A stretch of DNA of 64,000 nt, taken from contig CADASP010000009.1 of NCBI GenBank assembly GCA_902790625.1, forward strand, positions 221,937 through 285,936. Direction: 5' to 3'. The position numbers and the translations under genes were made by a program. The notes beneath the pieces are model-generated. The model ran no database searches. It saw nothing but the letters and a program-made list of their open reading frames with translations, and had not been told where the DNA came from. Shown in pieces: positions 9,125 to 18,272 of this stretch (positions are counted from its first letter, which is position 1; the number at the start of each line of letters is the position of its first letter). The stretch comes from an uncultured Prevotellaceae bacterium. GTDB lineage: Bacteria; Bacteroidota; Bacteroidia; Bacteroidales; Bacteroidaceae.

Positions 9125-9156
9125 TTTGGTTTTTCGCCTGAATATGCTTAACTTTG
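9125..9156 (+). promoter_or_regulatory. Bacteroidetes-type promoter for the pullulanase gene
   Basis: TTTG (9125-9128), 20 bp, then TAACTTTG (9149-9156): a near-perfect -33/-7 pair. The predicted start is about 30 bp before the GH13 start codon at 9191. Confidence 0.8.
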
Positions 9157-9190
9157 CAGCATACTTTTCAACAATCACTGCAAAAAGCCC

Positions 9191-11182
9191 ATGAAACGAC
9201 TACTGACAACAACAATGACAGCAGCTATGGTAATAATGGCTTGCGACCCACAGAAAGACGAACCCTATTGGTTCGACGAGATGAACTACTCGCCCACGAA
9301 GACCGTGTTCAAGGTCTTCGCCCCCAGCGACGCACGGTGCTTCGTGGTGATGGACGGCGACAGCGTGGAGATGAAAGGGACCCCCACCGTCGACGACTCG
9401 CTGATGACCGAGGGATGCATCTACAAGGCTACCATCGAAGGCGACCTGAAGGGCAAGGAATACGAGATTGTGGTGAATGGACAGGCATCGCCGGGCGTCT
9501 TCGCCAAGGCGGTAACCGTGAACGGACAGAGAGGCGTGGTGGTAGACCTGCGCGACAGCGACCCCGAGGGATGGGTAGACGACCGTGGCCCCCACCCCAC
9601 CCGCTTTGCCGACTGGGTGGTGTATGAGATGCACCACCGCGACTTCTCCATCGCACGCCCCGATGCCGAGCATCCCGGAAAGTATCTCGCGCTCACCGAG
9701 CCGTGGGCCATCAGCCACCTGAAGCAGCTGGGCATCAACGCCGTGCATATCCTGCCGTCGTACGACTTCGGGTCGGTGGACGAGACGAAGCTCGACAAGC
9801 CACAATACAACTGGGGCTACGACCCCGTGAACTACAACGTGCCCGAAGGCTCCTACAGCACCGACCCCGCCGACCCCCTCTGCCGCATACGCGAGTTCAA
9901 GCAGATGGTGAAGGCGCTGCACCAGGCGGGCATCAACGTGGTGCTCGACGTGGTGTATAACCACACCTACGACATCGACCACTCGAACTTCCAACGCACC
10001 TTCCCCGACTACTACTATCGTACGATTGACCATTCACCATTGACCATTGACCATTCTTCTGATGCGCAGCCAATGGTCAATGGTCAATCGTCAATGGTCA
10101 ATGTTCAATATTCCAACGGCAGCGGCTGTGGCAACGAGACGGCCAGCGAGAAGCTGATGATGCGCCGCTTCATGATAGCCAGCGTGAAGCATTGGATACG
10201 GGAGTACCACATCGACGGCTTCCGCTTCGACCTGATGGGCTGCCACGACATCGAGACGATGAACCAGATTCGCCAAGCCGTGGACGTGATAGACCCCACC
10301 ATATTGATATATGGAGAGGGCTGGAGCGCCGGCCAGTGTGCGCTGCCCACTGAGCAGCTGGGCGTGAAGGCCAACATGGTGCAGATGCCGGGCATTGCCG
10401 CCTTCAGCGATGACATACGCGACGCCCTGCGTGGCCCCTTCAGCGACGACACCAAGGGCGCATTGCTGGCAGGCATCTGCGGTGAGGAGATGAGCCTGAA
10501 GGCGGGTCTGGCCGGCATGGTGGAGCACCCACAGGTGGACTACACGAAGGTGAACTACAGCAGCCAGCCCTACGCCGCAGAACCCACGCAGATGATGTCG
10601 TACGTGAGCTGCCACGACGACATGTGCCTCGTAGACCGTCTGAAAGCCAGCATCCCCGGCATCCGCAACGACGAGCTGGTGCGCCTCGACTTGCTGGCAC
10701 AGACCGCCGTGTTCACCTCGCAGGGCATCCCCTTCATGCTCAGCGGCGAGGAGCTGCTGCGCACCAAGCTGGGCGTGCACAACAGTTTTGAGAGCCCCGA
10801 CAGCATCAACCAGCTCGACTGGAGCAACAAGGAGCGCTATCCACAGGTGATGGAATACTACAGTCGTCTCATCGCGCTGCGCAGTCACCATCCCGCCTTC
10901 AGGATGGGGTCGGCACAGCTGGTGAGGGAGCACCTTGAGTTCCTGCCCACCACCGACAAGTGCGTCGTGGCCATGCGCATCAGCCATGCGCCCAACGATG
11001 AATGGAGCGACATCATCGTGGTACTGAACGCCAACCGCCGTGCCATCAAGGTGCAAATACCCAGCGACGGAGCGTACACCGTGGCCTGCAGCAACGGCCG
11101 CATCGACGAACAGGGACTGGGACACGTCAGCGGCCCCACCATCAGCGTGGCACCACAGTCGGCACTCATTATTTATAAGTAA
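9191..11182 (+). CDS. pulA: GH13 type I pullulanase-like lipoprotein
   Basis: This 663-residue enzyme is predicted to hydrolyse alpha-1,6 branches in pullulan, glycogen or starch. It has a lipoprotein signal ending at MAC (Cys18), so it is likely membrane-anchored. An N-terminal carbohydrate-binding beta domain (residues 30-120) precedes the GH13 barrel with YNWGYDPVNY, nucleophile D347 (GFRFDLMG), acid/base E376 (IYGEGW) and D476 (SCHDDM), then a C-terminal beta domain. Residues about 277-307, between YYYR and NGSGCGNE, are encoded by a palindromic heptamer tract (ATTGACC/GGTCAAT). Family members normally have only a short loop there, so this looks like an in-frame insertion. It is followed 15 bp later by pectin-degrading genes. 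Confidence 0.9.
   Translation: MKRLLTTTMTAAMVIMACDPQKDEPYWFDEMNYSPTKTVFKVFAPSDARCFVVMDGDSVEMKGTPTVDDSLMTEGCIYKATIEGDLKGKEYEIVVNGQASPGVFAKAVTVNGQRGVVVDLRDSDPEGWVDDRGPHPTRFADWVVYEMHHRDFSIARPDAEHPGKYLALTEPWAISHLKQLGINAVHILPSYDFGSVDETKLDKPQYNWGYDPVNYNVPEGSYSTDPADPLCRIREFKQMVKALHQAGINVVLDVVYNHTYDIDHSNFQRTFPDYYYRTIDHSPLTIDHSSDAQPMVNGQSSMVNVQYSNGSGCGNETASEKLMMRRFMIASVKHWIREYHIDGFRFDLMGCHDIETMNQIRQAVDVIDPTILIYGEGWSAGQCALPTEQLGVKANMVQMPGIAAFSDDIRDALRGPFSDDTKGALLAGICGEEMSLKAGLAGMVEHPQVDYTKVNYSSQPYAAEPTQMMSYVSCHDDMCLVDRLKASIPGIRNDELVRLDLLAQTAVFTSQGIPFMLSGEELLRTKLGVHNSFESPDSINQLDWSNKERYPQVMEYYSRLIALRSHHPAFRMGSAQLVREHLEFLPTTDKCVVAMRISHAPNDEWSDIIVVLNANRRAIKVQIPSDGAYTVACSNGRIDEQGLGHVSGPTISVAPQSALIIYK
10024..10108. 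repeat. Heptamer inverted repeat inside the pullulanase gene
   Basis: Tandem ATTGACC units run on the left and GGTCAAT units on the right, around GATGCGCAGCC. Together they could form a long stem. The tract keeps the reading frame and adds about 25-30 residues to the barrel domain. Confidence 0.85.
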
Positions 11183-11197
11183 CTCCAGAACCAGGCC

Positions 11198-13357
11198 ATG
11201 ACACTAAAGAAAACCATCTCCCTTCTTGCCATCGGCCAGCTGGCCATCGGCTCGTTGACCGCACAGGTCACTCCAATCAGTCAGATGGAACACCTCGACC
11301 GTGGACTGGTGGCCCTGTCTGCTGGCATAGGCAACTTTGTAAGCTGGCGCCTGCTGGGCACCGACGACGCCACCACCACCTTCGACCTGCTGCGCAACAG
11401 CGAGGTGATAGCGCAGGACCTGACGCTCACCAACTATTCAGATAAGACAGGAGCCCTCGGCGCCACCTACCAAGTGGTGACACGCCAGCGTGGCAGGATG
11501 ACTGAGACCAGCAACCCCGTGGACGCTTGGAGCAACCTCTACAAAACCATACAACTTGACCGCCCCGCCAAAGGCGAACAGGGAGGTACCTATACGCCCA
11601 ACGACATGAGCGTGGCCGATGTGGATGGCGACGGACAATACGAGCTCATCGTGAAATGGGACCCCTCGACCTCGAAAGACAACTCGCAGGGAGGCCTCAC
11701 CGACAATGTGTTCATCGACTGCTATCGCCTCGACGGCACCCGACTGTGGCGCATCGACCTGGGGCGTAACATCCGGGCAGGAGCACACTACACCCAGTTT
11801 CTGGCCTACGACTTCGACGGCGACGGATGTGCCGAGATGATGTGCAAGACAGGCCCTGGCAGCATCGACGGACAGGGCAACTACGTGAACCAGGCCGCCA
11901 CCAGCGACGTCATCAAGAATGCAAGCGCAACGGCACTCTACCGCAACAGCGACGGCCGCATCACCGGCGGGCAGGAGTGGCTCACCGTCTTCAAGGGCCT
12001 CACCGGCGAAGCCCTGCACACCATCTTCTACAACCCCAACCGCAACATGAGCTATGGCGGAGCCGCCGACGGGTCGGTGAACTGGGGCGATGTGCACGGC
12101 AAGAACGACAATGCCAGCTATGGCAACCGTGGCGAGCGCTTCCTGGCGGCCGCAGCGTGCATCGACGGCCCCGACAAGCCTGCATGCGCCATCTTCTGCC
12201 GAGGCTATTATGGCTATGCCTTCATCTGGGCCGTCGGCTTCGATGGGCAGCAGCTCCACCAGCGTTGGCTCAGCCAGCACAAGGCCACCAACAGCTACAC
12301 CCTCTACACCTACGATGCCGACGGAAAACGCACGGGAAAGGTCTACAACAACCTGCTGCCCACCAGCGGCAGCGGTAGCGGAACCATGTTTGCCAATGGC
12401 AACCACAACATGAGCGTGGCCGATGTGGACGGCGACGGCTGCGACGAGATCATTTGGGGCTCGGCAGCCCTCGACCACGATGGCACGCTGCTCTATGGCA
12501 CAGGATTCGGACACGGCGACGCCATGCATGTGGGCAAGATGATACCTGACAGGAAAGGGCTGCAGGTGTTTCAGGTGCACGAAGAGAAGGGCACCTACTC
12601 CTGGGACCTCCACGATGCTGCCACCGGCGAGGTGATACACAAGGGTGGAAATGCTGGCGTGGACAACGGACGTGGCATGGCCGCCGACATCGACCCGAAG
12701 ACCGACGGATGGGAGTTCTGGTCGGGCGATGAGCGACAGCCACGAAGCGCACAGACGGGCCAGGTGGTGGTGCAGAAGAACCCCTCGGTGAACTACCGCA
12801 TCTATTGGGACGGCGACGCACAGGACGAGCTCTTCGACGGACGCTACAACAAAGACACCGGCATAGCCACCCCACAAATCACGAAGTGGAACGGCTCGAG
12901 CATCGCATCGCTGCGCGAGTTGGGCACCAGCTATGGCAGTCCACAGACCTGCAACACCACCAAGGCCACACCCTCGCTGCAGGCCGACCTGCTGGGCGAC
13001 TGGCGCGAAGAGCTGGTGATGTGGAACTACGACGACCCATCGAAAATCATGATCTACACCACCACCACCGCCACCACGCTGCGGGTGCCCACGCTGATGC
13101 ACGACCACACCTACCGCATGGCCGTGTGCTGGCAGAACACCGCCTACAACCAGCCTCCCCACTTGGGCTATCATCTGCAAGACTATGTCGACGGGAAGCT
13201 CATCAGCGGCATCCACGACGCTCAACCCTCCACCCTCCACCTTCAACCCTCAACGTGCTACGACCTGCAAGGGCGCCGCGTCAGCGACGTCAGCTCACGC
13301 AAAGGCATCGTCATCCTTCGCGGAGAGAATCAGGTGAGGAAACAGGTCATCAAGTAA
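11198..13357 (+). CDS. Rhamnogalacturonan endolyase (PL11)
   Basis: The 719-residue secreted lyase should cleave the rhamnogalacturonan I backbone of pectin by beta-elimination. The signal peptide covers residues 1-25 (ends LTAQ). The PL11 (YesW/YesX-type) beta-propeller is recognisable from MEHLDRGLVAL, NDMSVADVDGDGQYELIVKW, FDGDGCAEMMCKTGPG, NMSVADVDGDGCDEIIWG and LQADLLGDWREELV, with calcium-binding DxDGDG loops. The C-terminus (CYDLQGRRV ... KGIVILRG) resembles a sorting tail. Between propeller and tail, about 13225-13255 is a CCCTCCACCTTCAA tract translated in frame (QPSTLHLQPST). It lies between the pullulanase and the pectate-lyase-like gene, suggesting one pectin-utilisation operon. 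Confidence 0.92.
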   Translation: MTLKKTISLLAIGQLAIGSLTAQVTPISQMEHLDRGLVALSAGIGNFVSWRLLGTDDATTTFDLLRNSEVIAQDLTLTNYSDKTGALGATYQVVTRQRGRMTETSNPVDAWSNLYKTIQLDRPAKGEQGGTYTPNDMSVADVDGDGQYELIVKWDPSTSKDNSQGGLTDNVFIDCYRLDGTRLWRIDLGRNIRAGAHYTQFLAYDFDGDGCAEMMCKTGPGSIDGQGNYVNQAATSDVIKNASATALYRNSDGRITGGQEWLTVFKGLTGEALHTIFYNPNRNMSYGGAADGSVNWGDVHGKNDNASYGNRGERFLAAAACIDGPDKPACAIFCRGYYGYAFIWAVGFDGQQLHQRWLSQHKATNSYTLYTYDADGKRTGKVYNNLLPTSGSGSGTMFANGNHNMSVADVDGDGCDEIIWGSAALDHDGTLLYGTGFGHGDAMHVGKMIPDRKGLQVFQVHEEKGTYSWDLHDAATGEVIHKGGNAGVDNGRGMAADIDPKTDGWEFWSGDERQPRSAQTGQVVVQKNPSVNYRIYWDGDAQDELFDGRYNKDTGIATPQITKWNGSSIASLRELGTSYGSPQTCNTTKATPSLQADLLGDWREELVMWNYDDPSKIMIYTTTTATTLRVPTLMHDHTYRMAVCWQNTAYNQPPHLGYHLQDYVDGKLISGIHDAQPSTLHLQPSTCYDLQGRRVSDVSSRKGIVILRGENQVRKQVIK
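13225..13256. repeat. CCCTCCA/CCTTCAA heptamers inside the PL11 lyase gene
   Basis: About four heptamers of the type that forms the large tract at 22520-22822 lie in frame at the junction between the catalytic domain and the C-terminal tail. Confidence 0.75.
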
Positions 13358-13369
13358 TAAGCCATCAGT

Positions 13370-16300
13370 ATGAAGTATCTGTTATTTAACATCCTATTGT
13401 TCGCAGCCTCCCTCTCGGCCCATGCCCAGCAGCTGGCCTTCCCTGGTGCCCAGGGCTGGGGGCGCTTTGCCACCGGAGGGCGCGGCGGCAGCGTGTATCA
13501 CGTCACCAACCTGAACGATAGCGGCAGCGGCTCGCTGCGCGATGCCGTCAGCCAGCCCAACCGCATCATCGTCTTCGACGTGGCGGGTGTCATCCACATC
13601 CAGAGCCGCATGGTGTTCAAGAACAACCTCTATGTGGCCGGACAGACGGCACCCGGCGAGGGCATCACCGTCTATGGCAACGGCGTCAGCTTCTCAGGCG
13701 CCACCAATATCATTGTGCGCTACATGCGCTTCCGCATGGGCATGGGCGGCGACTCGGGCAAGGACTGCGCCGGCATCGCCAACGGCACGAACATGATCTT
13801 CGACCATTGCTCGTTTGCCTGGGGGCGCGACGAGACCTTCAGCATCAACCCCGATGGCAAAGGCACCACACCACAAGACATCACCTTGCAATATAGCGTC
13901 GTGGGGCAAGGGCTGATGGACCACTCGGCAGGCGGGCTGATGCAGGCCGACCACGTGTCGCTGATAGGCAACCTGCTCTGCGACAACGCCACACGCAACT
14001 TCAAAATCAAGGGCACCAACCAGTATGCCAACAACATCGTGTACAACTGGAAGAACGGCGCCTACATCATGGGAGGAGACTCCGAGGGCAAATCCTACGT
14101 CAACATCCAGTCGAACCTGTTCATCAACGGCCCAGCCGTGGGTGGTGCTGCCTTCACGGGCGGCAACAGCGATTTCCATTGCTATGCCGACGACAACTGG
14201 CAGGACAGCAACCGCGACGGAAACTTTAACCCCCAAGTGGTAACCGACTATAACGCAGCCACTCGCGAGCAGCAGCCCTACGACTACCCCACCCTGCAGC
14301 TGCTCGACGGGCGCACCCTGCTCGACACCAATCTGCCCACCGTGGGGGCCTCGCTGCCCTATCGCGACTATACCGACTGCTACATGGCCCGCGAAGTGCT
14401 GTCGTATGGTAAGCGAGGGGCGCTCATCAGCAACGAGAACTCGTTGCCCTACGGCATCCCCACAACATGGAACGTGTGGAAGGGACAGAAGCCAGCCGAC
14501 GGCGACGGCGACGGCATGCCCGACGAGTGGGAACAGCAGAACGGCACCAACCCCGCCGCCAACGATGCCATGACCATCGCCATCAACGGATATGCCAACA
14601 TCGAGAACTACATCAACAGCATCAATCGCGACAGCCGACAGTACTTCCTGCGTCCGCCCCTGTTGCTCACCCTGCAAGCCTCTACCCCCACGTCGATGAC
14701 GCTCAGCTGGACCGACTACACCGACAACGAGCAGGGCTTTAGCGTGGAGATGGAGCAGGATGGAGCCTTCCACGAAGTGGTGCGCACGGCTGCCAACGTG
14801 GAGCAATGTACCATCAACCAAGGGCTGACACCAGCCACCACCTACAAAGTACGCGTGCGGGCCTTCGACGGCGACCACCACTCGGACTATACCGACGTGC
14901 TTGAAGCCAAGACACGTCCCGAGCAGACCGACATCATCGACTGCGACACCTTTGTGGGCGACGACGAAGGCAACTGGCTCATCGCTCCCGAGGCCGACGA
15001 GACCATCACCCTCGACACCCAGGTGGAGAAGCAAGCCGTGGTGGTGCGCGGTCAGGCCGACGTGACCATTCAGGGAAAGGGCGGCATCGGCGGCGCGGCA
15101 TCGCTCAACAAAGCAGGAAGCGGCACGCTGACCCTGCTCACCCAGAACACCTACACCGGGGCCACCGTGCTGCACGGCGGCGAGCTGCGCTTCAACACCA
15201 TCGCCAATGGCGGCCAGCCATCGGCCTTGGGCGCTTCGCAAGAGTTTGCACAAAACTGGGTGATGGACGGCGGCGCCTACGTCTACACCGGTCCTGACGC
15301 CACCACCAACCGCTCGGCACGCCTGCTCAGCGACACCGAGTTCAGCATCGACCACGCCACGCTCACCCTGCAGGACGGCACCAACGCCACCGCCTTCGAG
15401 GGCGAAGGCAACCTCATCATCAATGGCGGCGGACAGCTCAACGTGGCTGCACGCAACCTGTTCCAGTTCCAGGGCGACCTGGTACTGCGAGGCTCCACTA
15501 TCCACCTCAGCACCACCGAGATTGCCAAACAGGGCATCGGCAAAGCGCGCCGACTGGTGATGCAGGGCGGCACCCTCTCCACCAAGGGCGAGACGGCTGG
15601 CTACGAGACCTATTCCTTCCCCATCTATGTGCCTGATGGCGGCGAGCGCATCCCCGTCTTCGCACCCTTCCGCAACTGCTACATCGATTGCGCCGTGACG
15701 GGCACAGGCACCTTGCAGCTCGACATCCCCTATCTGCGCGAATACATCCGTGGCAACTGGCAGGGCTTCCACGGCCGCCTCATCGCCAACGGCGTGAACG
15801 CGAAGACCAGCGAAGGCTCGCTGCTGCTGCTCAATAGCGCCAGTACCGACCTGCCCTCCACCGCTGTCACCCTGAAAGGCAACGCTCGACTCTGCGCCTG
15901 GGCCACCAACGGCACTTTCGAGGTGGGCGGACTGAGCGGTGCCCGCGGAACCTACCTGATGGGAAGCAGCAAAAACACGAAGAACTTCCAATGCACCTGG
16001 CAGGTGGGCATGGCCAACACCGACGAGCAGTTCGACGGCATCATCAACAACTGGGACTGTAGCGGAGCCGACCGTGGTGGCATCGTCAGCATCGAGAAGC
16101 GCGGCAGCGGTGTGTGGCGCCTCACGGGCACCAACCCCTATCGCGGCACCACCACCGTGAGCGGCGGCACCCTCGTGGTCAATGGCTCACACGACGGTAC
16201 GGGAGCCATCACCGTGAAGAGCGGGGCCACCCTGGCAGGCGAGGGCACGCTGGCAGGGCGCGTCACCTTGCAGAAAGGCGCCATCCTCCATGCCGGCGAC

Positions 16301-16774
16301 ACGCTGATGAAGGCCAAGACCTTCAACCTGGGCGGCGGCCTGGTGCTGCAGCAGGGGGCCACGGTGGAGATTCCGCTTGCCGTGAGCGGCGGCTTCGCCC
16401 AATGCAACAAGGTCAAAGTGAAAGGCAGCTTCAACGTTGGCGGAGCCGTGCTCAGTCTCGACATCACCGAGGCGCAGCAGATTCCCAGCGGCAAAGCGTT
16501 CACCGTGTTCAACCTCAGCGAGGCCACCGTCAGCGGTACGGGCTTTGCCACCATTGAGCCTGAGCGCCCCTCGCCCACACAGGTATGGGACACCAGCGAG
16601 CTGCTGACCACAGGCCGTCTCTACGTGCGCGATGCCGAGAGCGCCGCCGTGGGCAATATCCATGTCGACAAGAAAGCCGAAGCCCCAACCTACAACATTG
16701 GCGGCATGGCCACACAAACGACCATCCCAGGCATCTACATCCAAAACGGCAAGAAAAAGGTTATTTTTAAGTGA
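13370..16774 (+). CDS. PL1-like pectate lyase with FN3 and autotransporter-type repeats
   Basis: The 1134-residue secreted protein has a signal peptide ending SAHAQ. Residues about 22-370 match the PL1 parallel beta-helix (FPGAQGWGRFATGGRGG, NDSGSGSLRDAV, FDHCSFAWGRDE), predicted to cleave polygalacturonan or related pectin. A calcium-binding linker (DGDGDGMPDEWEQQNGTNP, about 378) leads to an FN3 domain (about 427-520). The remaining 600 residues are beta-helical with two autotransporter-associated repeats (GSGTLTLLTQNTYTGATVLHG near 580, GSGVWRLTGTNPYRGTTTVSG near 910) and a short tail, NGKKKVIFK. There is no outer-membrane barrel, so export is probably not by autotransport. It starts 12 bp after the PL11 lyase. 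Confidence 0.85.
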   Translation: MKYLLFNILLFAASLSAHAQQLAFPGAQGWGRFATGGRGGSVYHVTNLNDSGSGSLRDAVSQPNRIIVFDVAGVIHIQSRMVFKNNLYVAGQTAPGEGITVYGNGVSFSGATNIIVRYMRFRMGMGGDSGKDCAGIANGTNMIFDHCSFAWGRDETFSINPDGKGTTPQDITLQYSVVGQGLMDHSAGGLMQADHVSLIGNLLCDNATRNFKIKGTNQYANNIVYNWKNGAYIMGGDSEGKSYVNIQSNLFINGPAVGGAAFTGGNSDFHCYADDNWQDSNRDGNFNPQVVTDYNAATREQQPYDYPTLQLLDGRTLLDTNLPTVGASLPYRDYTDCYMAREVLSYGKRGALISNENSLPYGIPTTWNVWKGQKPADGDGDGMPDEWEQQNGTNPAANDAMTIAINGYANIENYINSINRDSRQYFLRPPLLLTLQASTPTSMTLSWTDYTDNEQGFSVEMEQDGAFHEVVRTAANVEQCTINQGLTPATTYKVRVRAFDGDHHSDYTDVLEAKTRPEQTDIIDCDTFVGDDEGNWLIAPEADETITLDTQVEKQAVVVRGQADVTIQGKGGIGGAASLNKAGSGTLTLLTQNTYTGATVLHGGELRFNTIANGGQPSALGASQEFAQNWVMDGGAYVYTGPDATTNRSARLLSDTEFSIDHATLTLQDGTNATAFEGEGNLIINGGGQLNVAARNLFQFQGDLVLRGSTIHLSTTEIAKQGIGKARRLVMQGGTLSTKGETAGYETYSFPIYVPDGGERIPVFAPFRNCYIDCAVTGTGTLQLDIPYLREYIRGNWQGFHGRLIANGVNAKTSEGSLLLLNSASTDLPSTAVTLKGNARLCAWATNGTFEVGGLSGARGTYLMGSSKNTKNFQCTWQVGMANTDEQFDGIINNWDCSGADRGGIVSIEKRGSGVWRLTGTNPYRGTTTVSGGTLVVNGSHDGTGAITVKSGATLAGEGTLAGRVTLQKGAILHAGDTLMKAKTFNLGGGLVLQQGATVEIPLAVSGGFAQCNKVKVKGSFNVGGAVLSLDITEAQQIPSGKAFTVFNLSEATVSGTGFATIEPERPSPTQVWDTSELLTTGRLYVRDAESAAVGNIHVDKKAEAPTYNIGGMATQTTIPGIYIQNGKKKVIFK

Positions 16775-16818
16775 AGAGTGAACTCCACTCACCACTCACT
16801 TCTCACCACTCACCTCTC
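16774..16818. repeat. CACTCAC heptamer tract before thyA
   Basis: Tandem CACTCAC/CACCACT units fill the gap between the pectate lyase gene and thyA. They could be read as an N-terminal extension of ThyA ([13 protein letters not shown]) but are not part of the conserved protein. Confidence 0.7.
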
Positions 16819-16825
16819 ATACGAA

Positions 16826-17620
16826 ATGAAGCAATATCTCACTTTGCTCGACCGCATCCTGCGCGAGGGCACCCAGAAAGACGACCGCACCGGCACGGGC
16901 ACGCTGAGCATCTTTGGCACGCAGAGCCGCTACGACCTGCAACAGGGATTCCCGCTGCTCACCACCAAGAAGCTGCACCTGAAGTCAATCATCTACGAGC
17001 TGTTGTGGTTTCTGCAGGGCGACACCAACGTGCGCTATCTGCAAGAGCATGGCGTGCGCATCTGGAACGAATGGGCCGATGCCGATGGCGAGCTGGGCCC
17101 CGTCTATGGCCATCAATGGCGCTCGTGGCCCGACTACCAAGGCGGCACCATCGACCAGATAAGCCAAGTAGTAGACCAGCTGAAGCACCACCCCGACTCG
17201 CGCCGCATGATTGTGTCGGCGTGGAACGTGGCCGAGGTGAACCAGATGGCGCTCCCCCCCTGCCACACCATCTTCCAGTTTTATGTGGCCAATGGGCGCC
17301 TGTCGTTGCAGCTCTACCAGCGCTCGGCCGACACGTTCCTGGGCGTGCCTTTCAACATCGCCTCGTATGCCCTGCTCACCATGATGATGGCGCAGGTGTG
17401 CCATCTGCAGCCCGGCGAGTTCATCCACACTACCGGCGACACCCACCTCTATCTGAACCACCTGGAGCAGGCACGCCTGCAACTCACCCGCGAGCCGCGC
17501 CCCTTGCCCACCATGCGCATCAATCCCGATGTCACCGACATCTTCTCTTTCCAATACGAAGACTTCCAGCTGGAGAACTACAACCCCTGGCCGCACATTA
17601 AGGCCGAGGTGTCGGTGTAG
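16826..17620 (+). CDS. thyA: Thymidylate synthase
   Basis: ThyA methylates dUMP to dTMP with methylene-tetrahydrofolate, producing dihydrofolate. From the ATG at 16826 the protein is 264 residues, the length of E. coli ThyA. The catalytic cysteine is C146 in [11 protein letters not shown], and [10 protein letters not shown] and the C-terminal region ([13 protein letters not shown]) are conserved. An in-frame ATG at 16778 would add 16 residues encoded by the heptamer tract and is rejected. folA lies 72 bp downstream, so the dihydrofolate produced can be recycled by its operon partner. Confidence 0.97.
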   Translation: MKQYLTLLDRILREGTQKDDRTGTGTLSIFGTQSRYDLQQGFPLLTTKKLHLKSIIYELLWFLQGDTNVRYLQEHGVRIWNEWADADGELGPVYGHQWRSWPDYQGGTIDQISQVVDQLKHHPDSRRMIVSAWNVAEVNQMALPPCHTIFQFYVANGRLSLQLYQRSADTFLGVPFNIASYALLTMMMAQVCHLQPGEFIHTTGDTHLYLNHLEQARLQLTREPRPLPTMRINPDVTDIFSFQYEDFQLENYNPWPHIKAEVSV

Positions 17621-17672
17621 AGGGGAGTGAAAGGGAGTGAAAGGGAGTGAAGGGGAGTGAAGGGGAGTGCGA
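17621..17672. repeat. GGGAGTGAAA decamer tract between thyA and folA
   Basis: About five tandem decamers (GGGAGTGAAA/GGGAGTGAAG) lie between the two co-oriented genes. The unit and its 10-bp period differ from neighbouring tracts. Confidence 0.75.
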
Positions 17673-17692
17673 ATCAGTAAAACATATTCGGT

Positions 17693-18178
17693 ATGAAAAC
17701 AATCATCATAGCCGCCGTGGCCCGCAACGGGGCCATCGGCAAGGACAACAAACTGATTTACTGGTTGCCCAACGACCTGAAGCGTTTCCGACAGCTCACC
17801 ACGGGCCACACCATCGTGATGGGGCGCAACACCTTCGACAGCCTGCCCAAGGGTGCGCTCCCCAACCGCCGCAATTGTGTGCTCACGCGCAGCCAGAAGC
17901 ATCTTGCGGGATGCGAGTGCTTCGCCACATGGGCCGCCTTCGTAGCATCGTGCCAGCCCGACGAGGAAGTATACATCATCGGCGGAGCCAGCCTCTACCG
18001 CCAGCTCATCGACAAGGCCGACCGCCTCTGCCTCACCGAGGTCGACGACACGCCCGAGCATGCCGACACCTTCTTCCCCGACTACGGCACGGGCTGGCAA
18101 GAGGTGTGGCGCGAAGACCACGAAGCCGACGAGAAGCACAGCCACGACTATGCCTTCGTAGACTATGTTCGCCAATGA
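17693..18178 (+). CDS. folA: Dihydrofolate reductase
   Basis: DHFR reduces dihydrofolate to tetrahydrofolate with NADPH and is the target of trimethoprim. The 161-residue protein shows the N-terminal strand IIIAAVARNGAIGKDNKL, the substrate-binding LPNDLKRF with the active-site acidic residue, the NADPH motif TIVMGRNTFDSLP, and YIIGGASLYRQL. The length equals the E. coli enzyme (159) within two residues. It is downstream of thyA in the same orientation and ends before a strong bidirectional terminator shared with the convergent Lrp-type gene. Confidence 0.96.
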   Translation: MKTIIIAAVARNGAIGKDNKLIYWLPNDLKRFRQLTTGHTIVMGRNTFDSLPKGALPNRRNCVLTRSQKHLAGCECFATWAAFVASCQPDEEVYIIGGASLYRQLIDKADRLCLTEVDDTPEHADTFFPDYGTGWQEVWREDHEADEKHSHDYAFVDYVRQ

Positions 18179-18219
18179 GGAGTGACCCCCCTCTATTTCA
18201 ACAGACAACTAAATTGTTA

Positions 18220-18254
18220 CCCCCCGACGCATCTCTTTGTGGAGCGCCGGGGGG
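18220..18254. terminator. Bidirectional terminator between folA and lrp-like gene
   Basis: The hairpin CCCCCCGACGC (from 18220) / GCGCCGGGGGG (to about 18254) has a 13-nt loop. T-rich sequence follows it on the plus strand (TGCTTTTCG) and TAACAATTT on the minus strand. It sits between convergent genes. Confidence 0.75.
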
Positions 18255-18272
18255 ATGCTTTTCGAACTTTTC

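Noticed and set aside
13694..15991. 765-codon minus-strand frame opposite the pectate-lyase-like gene
   Set aside because: It is antisense to a well-supported secreted protein; its composition is shadow-like and it has no signal peptide or domain.
16778..16825. 16-residue N-terminal extension of ThyA
   Set aside because: It is encoded by the CACTCAC heptamer tract; the 264-residue form starting at 16826 matches the family length and places the catalytic Cys at 146.
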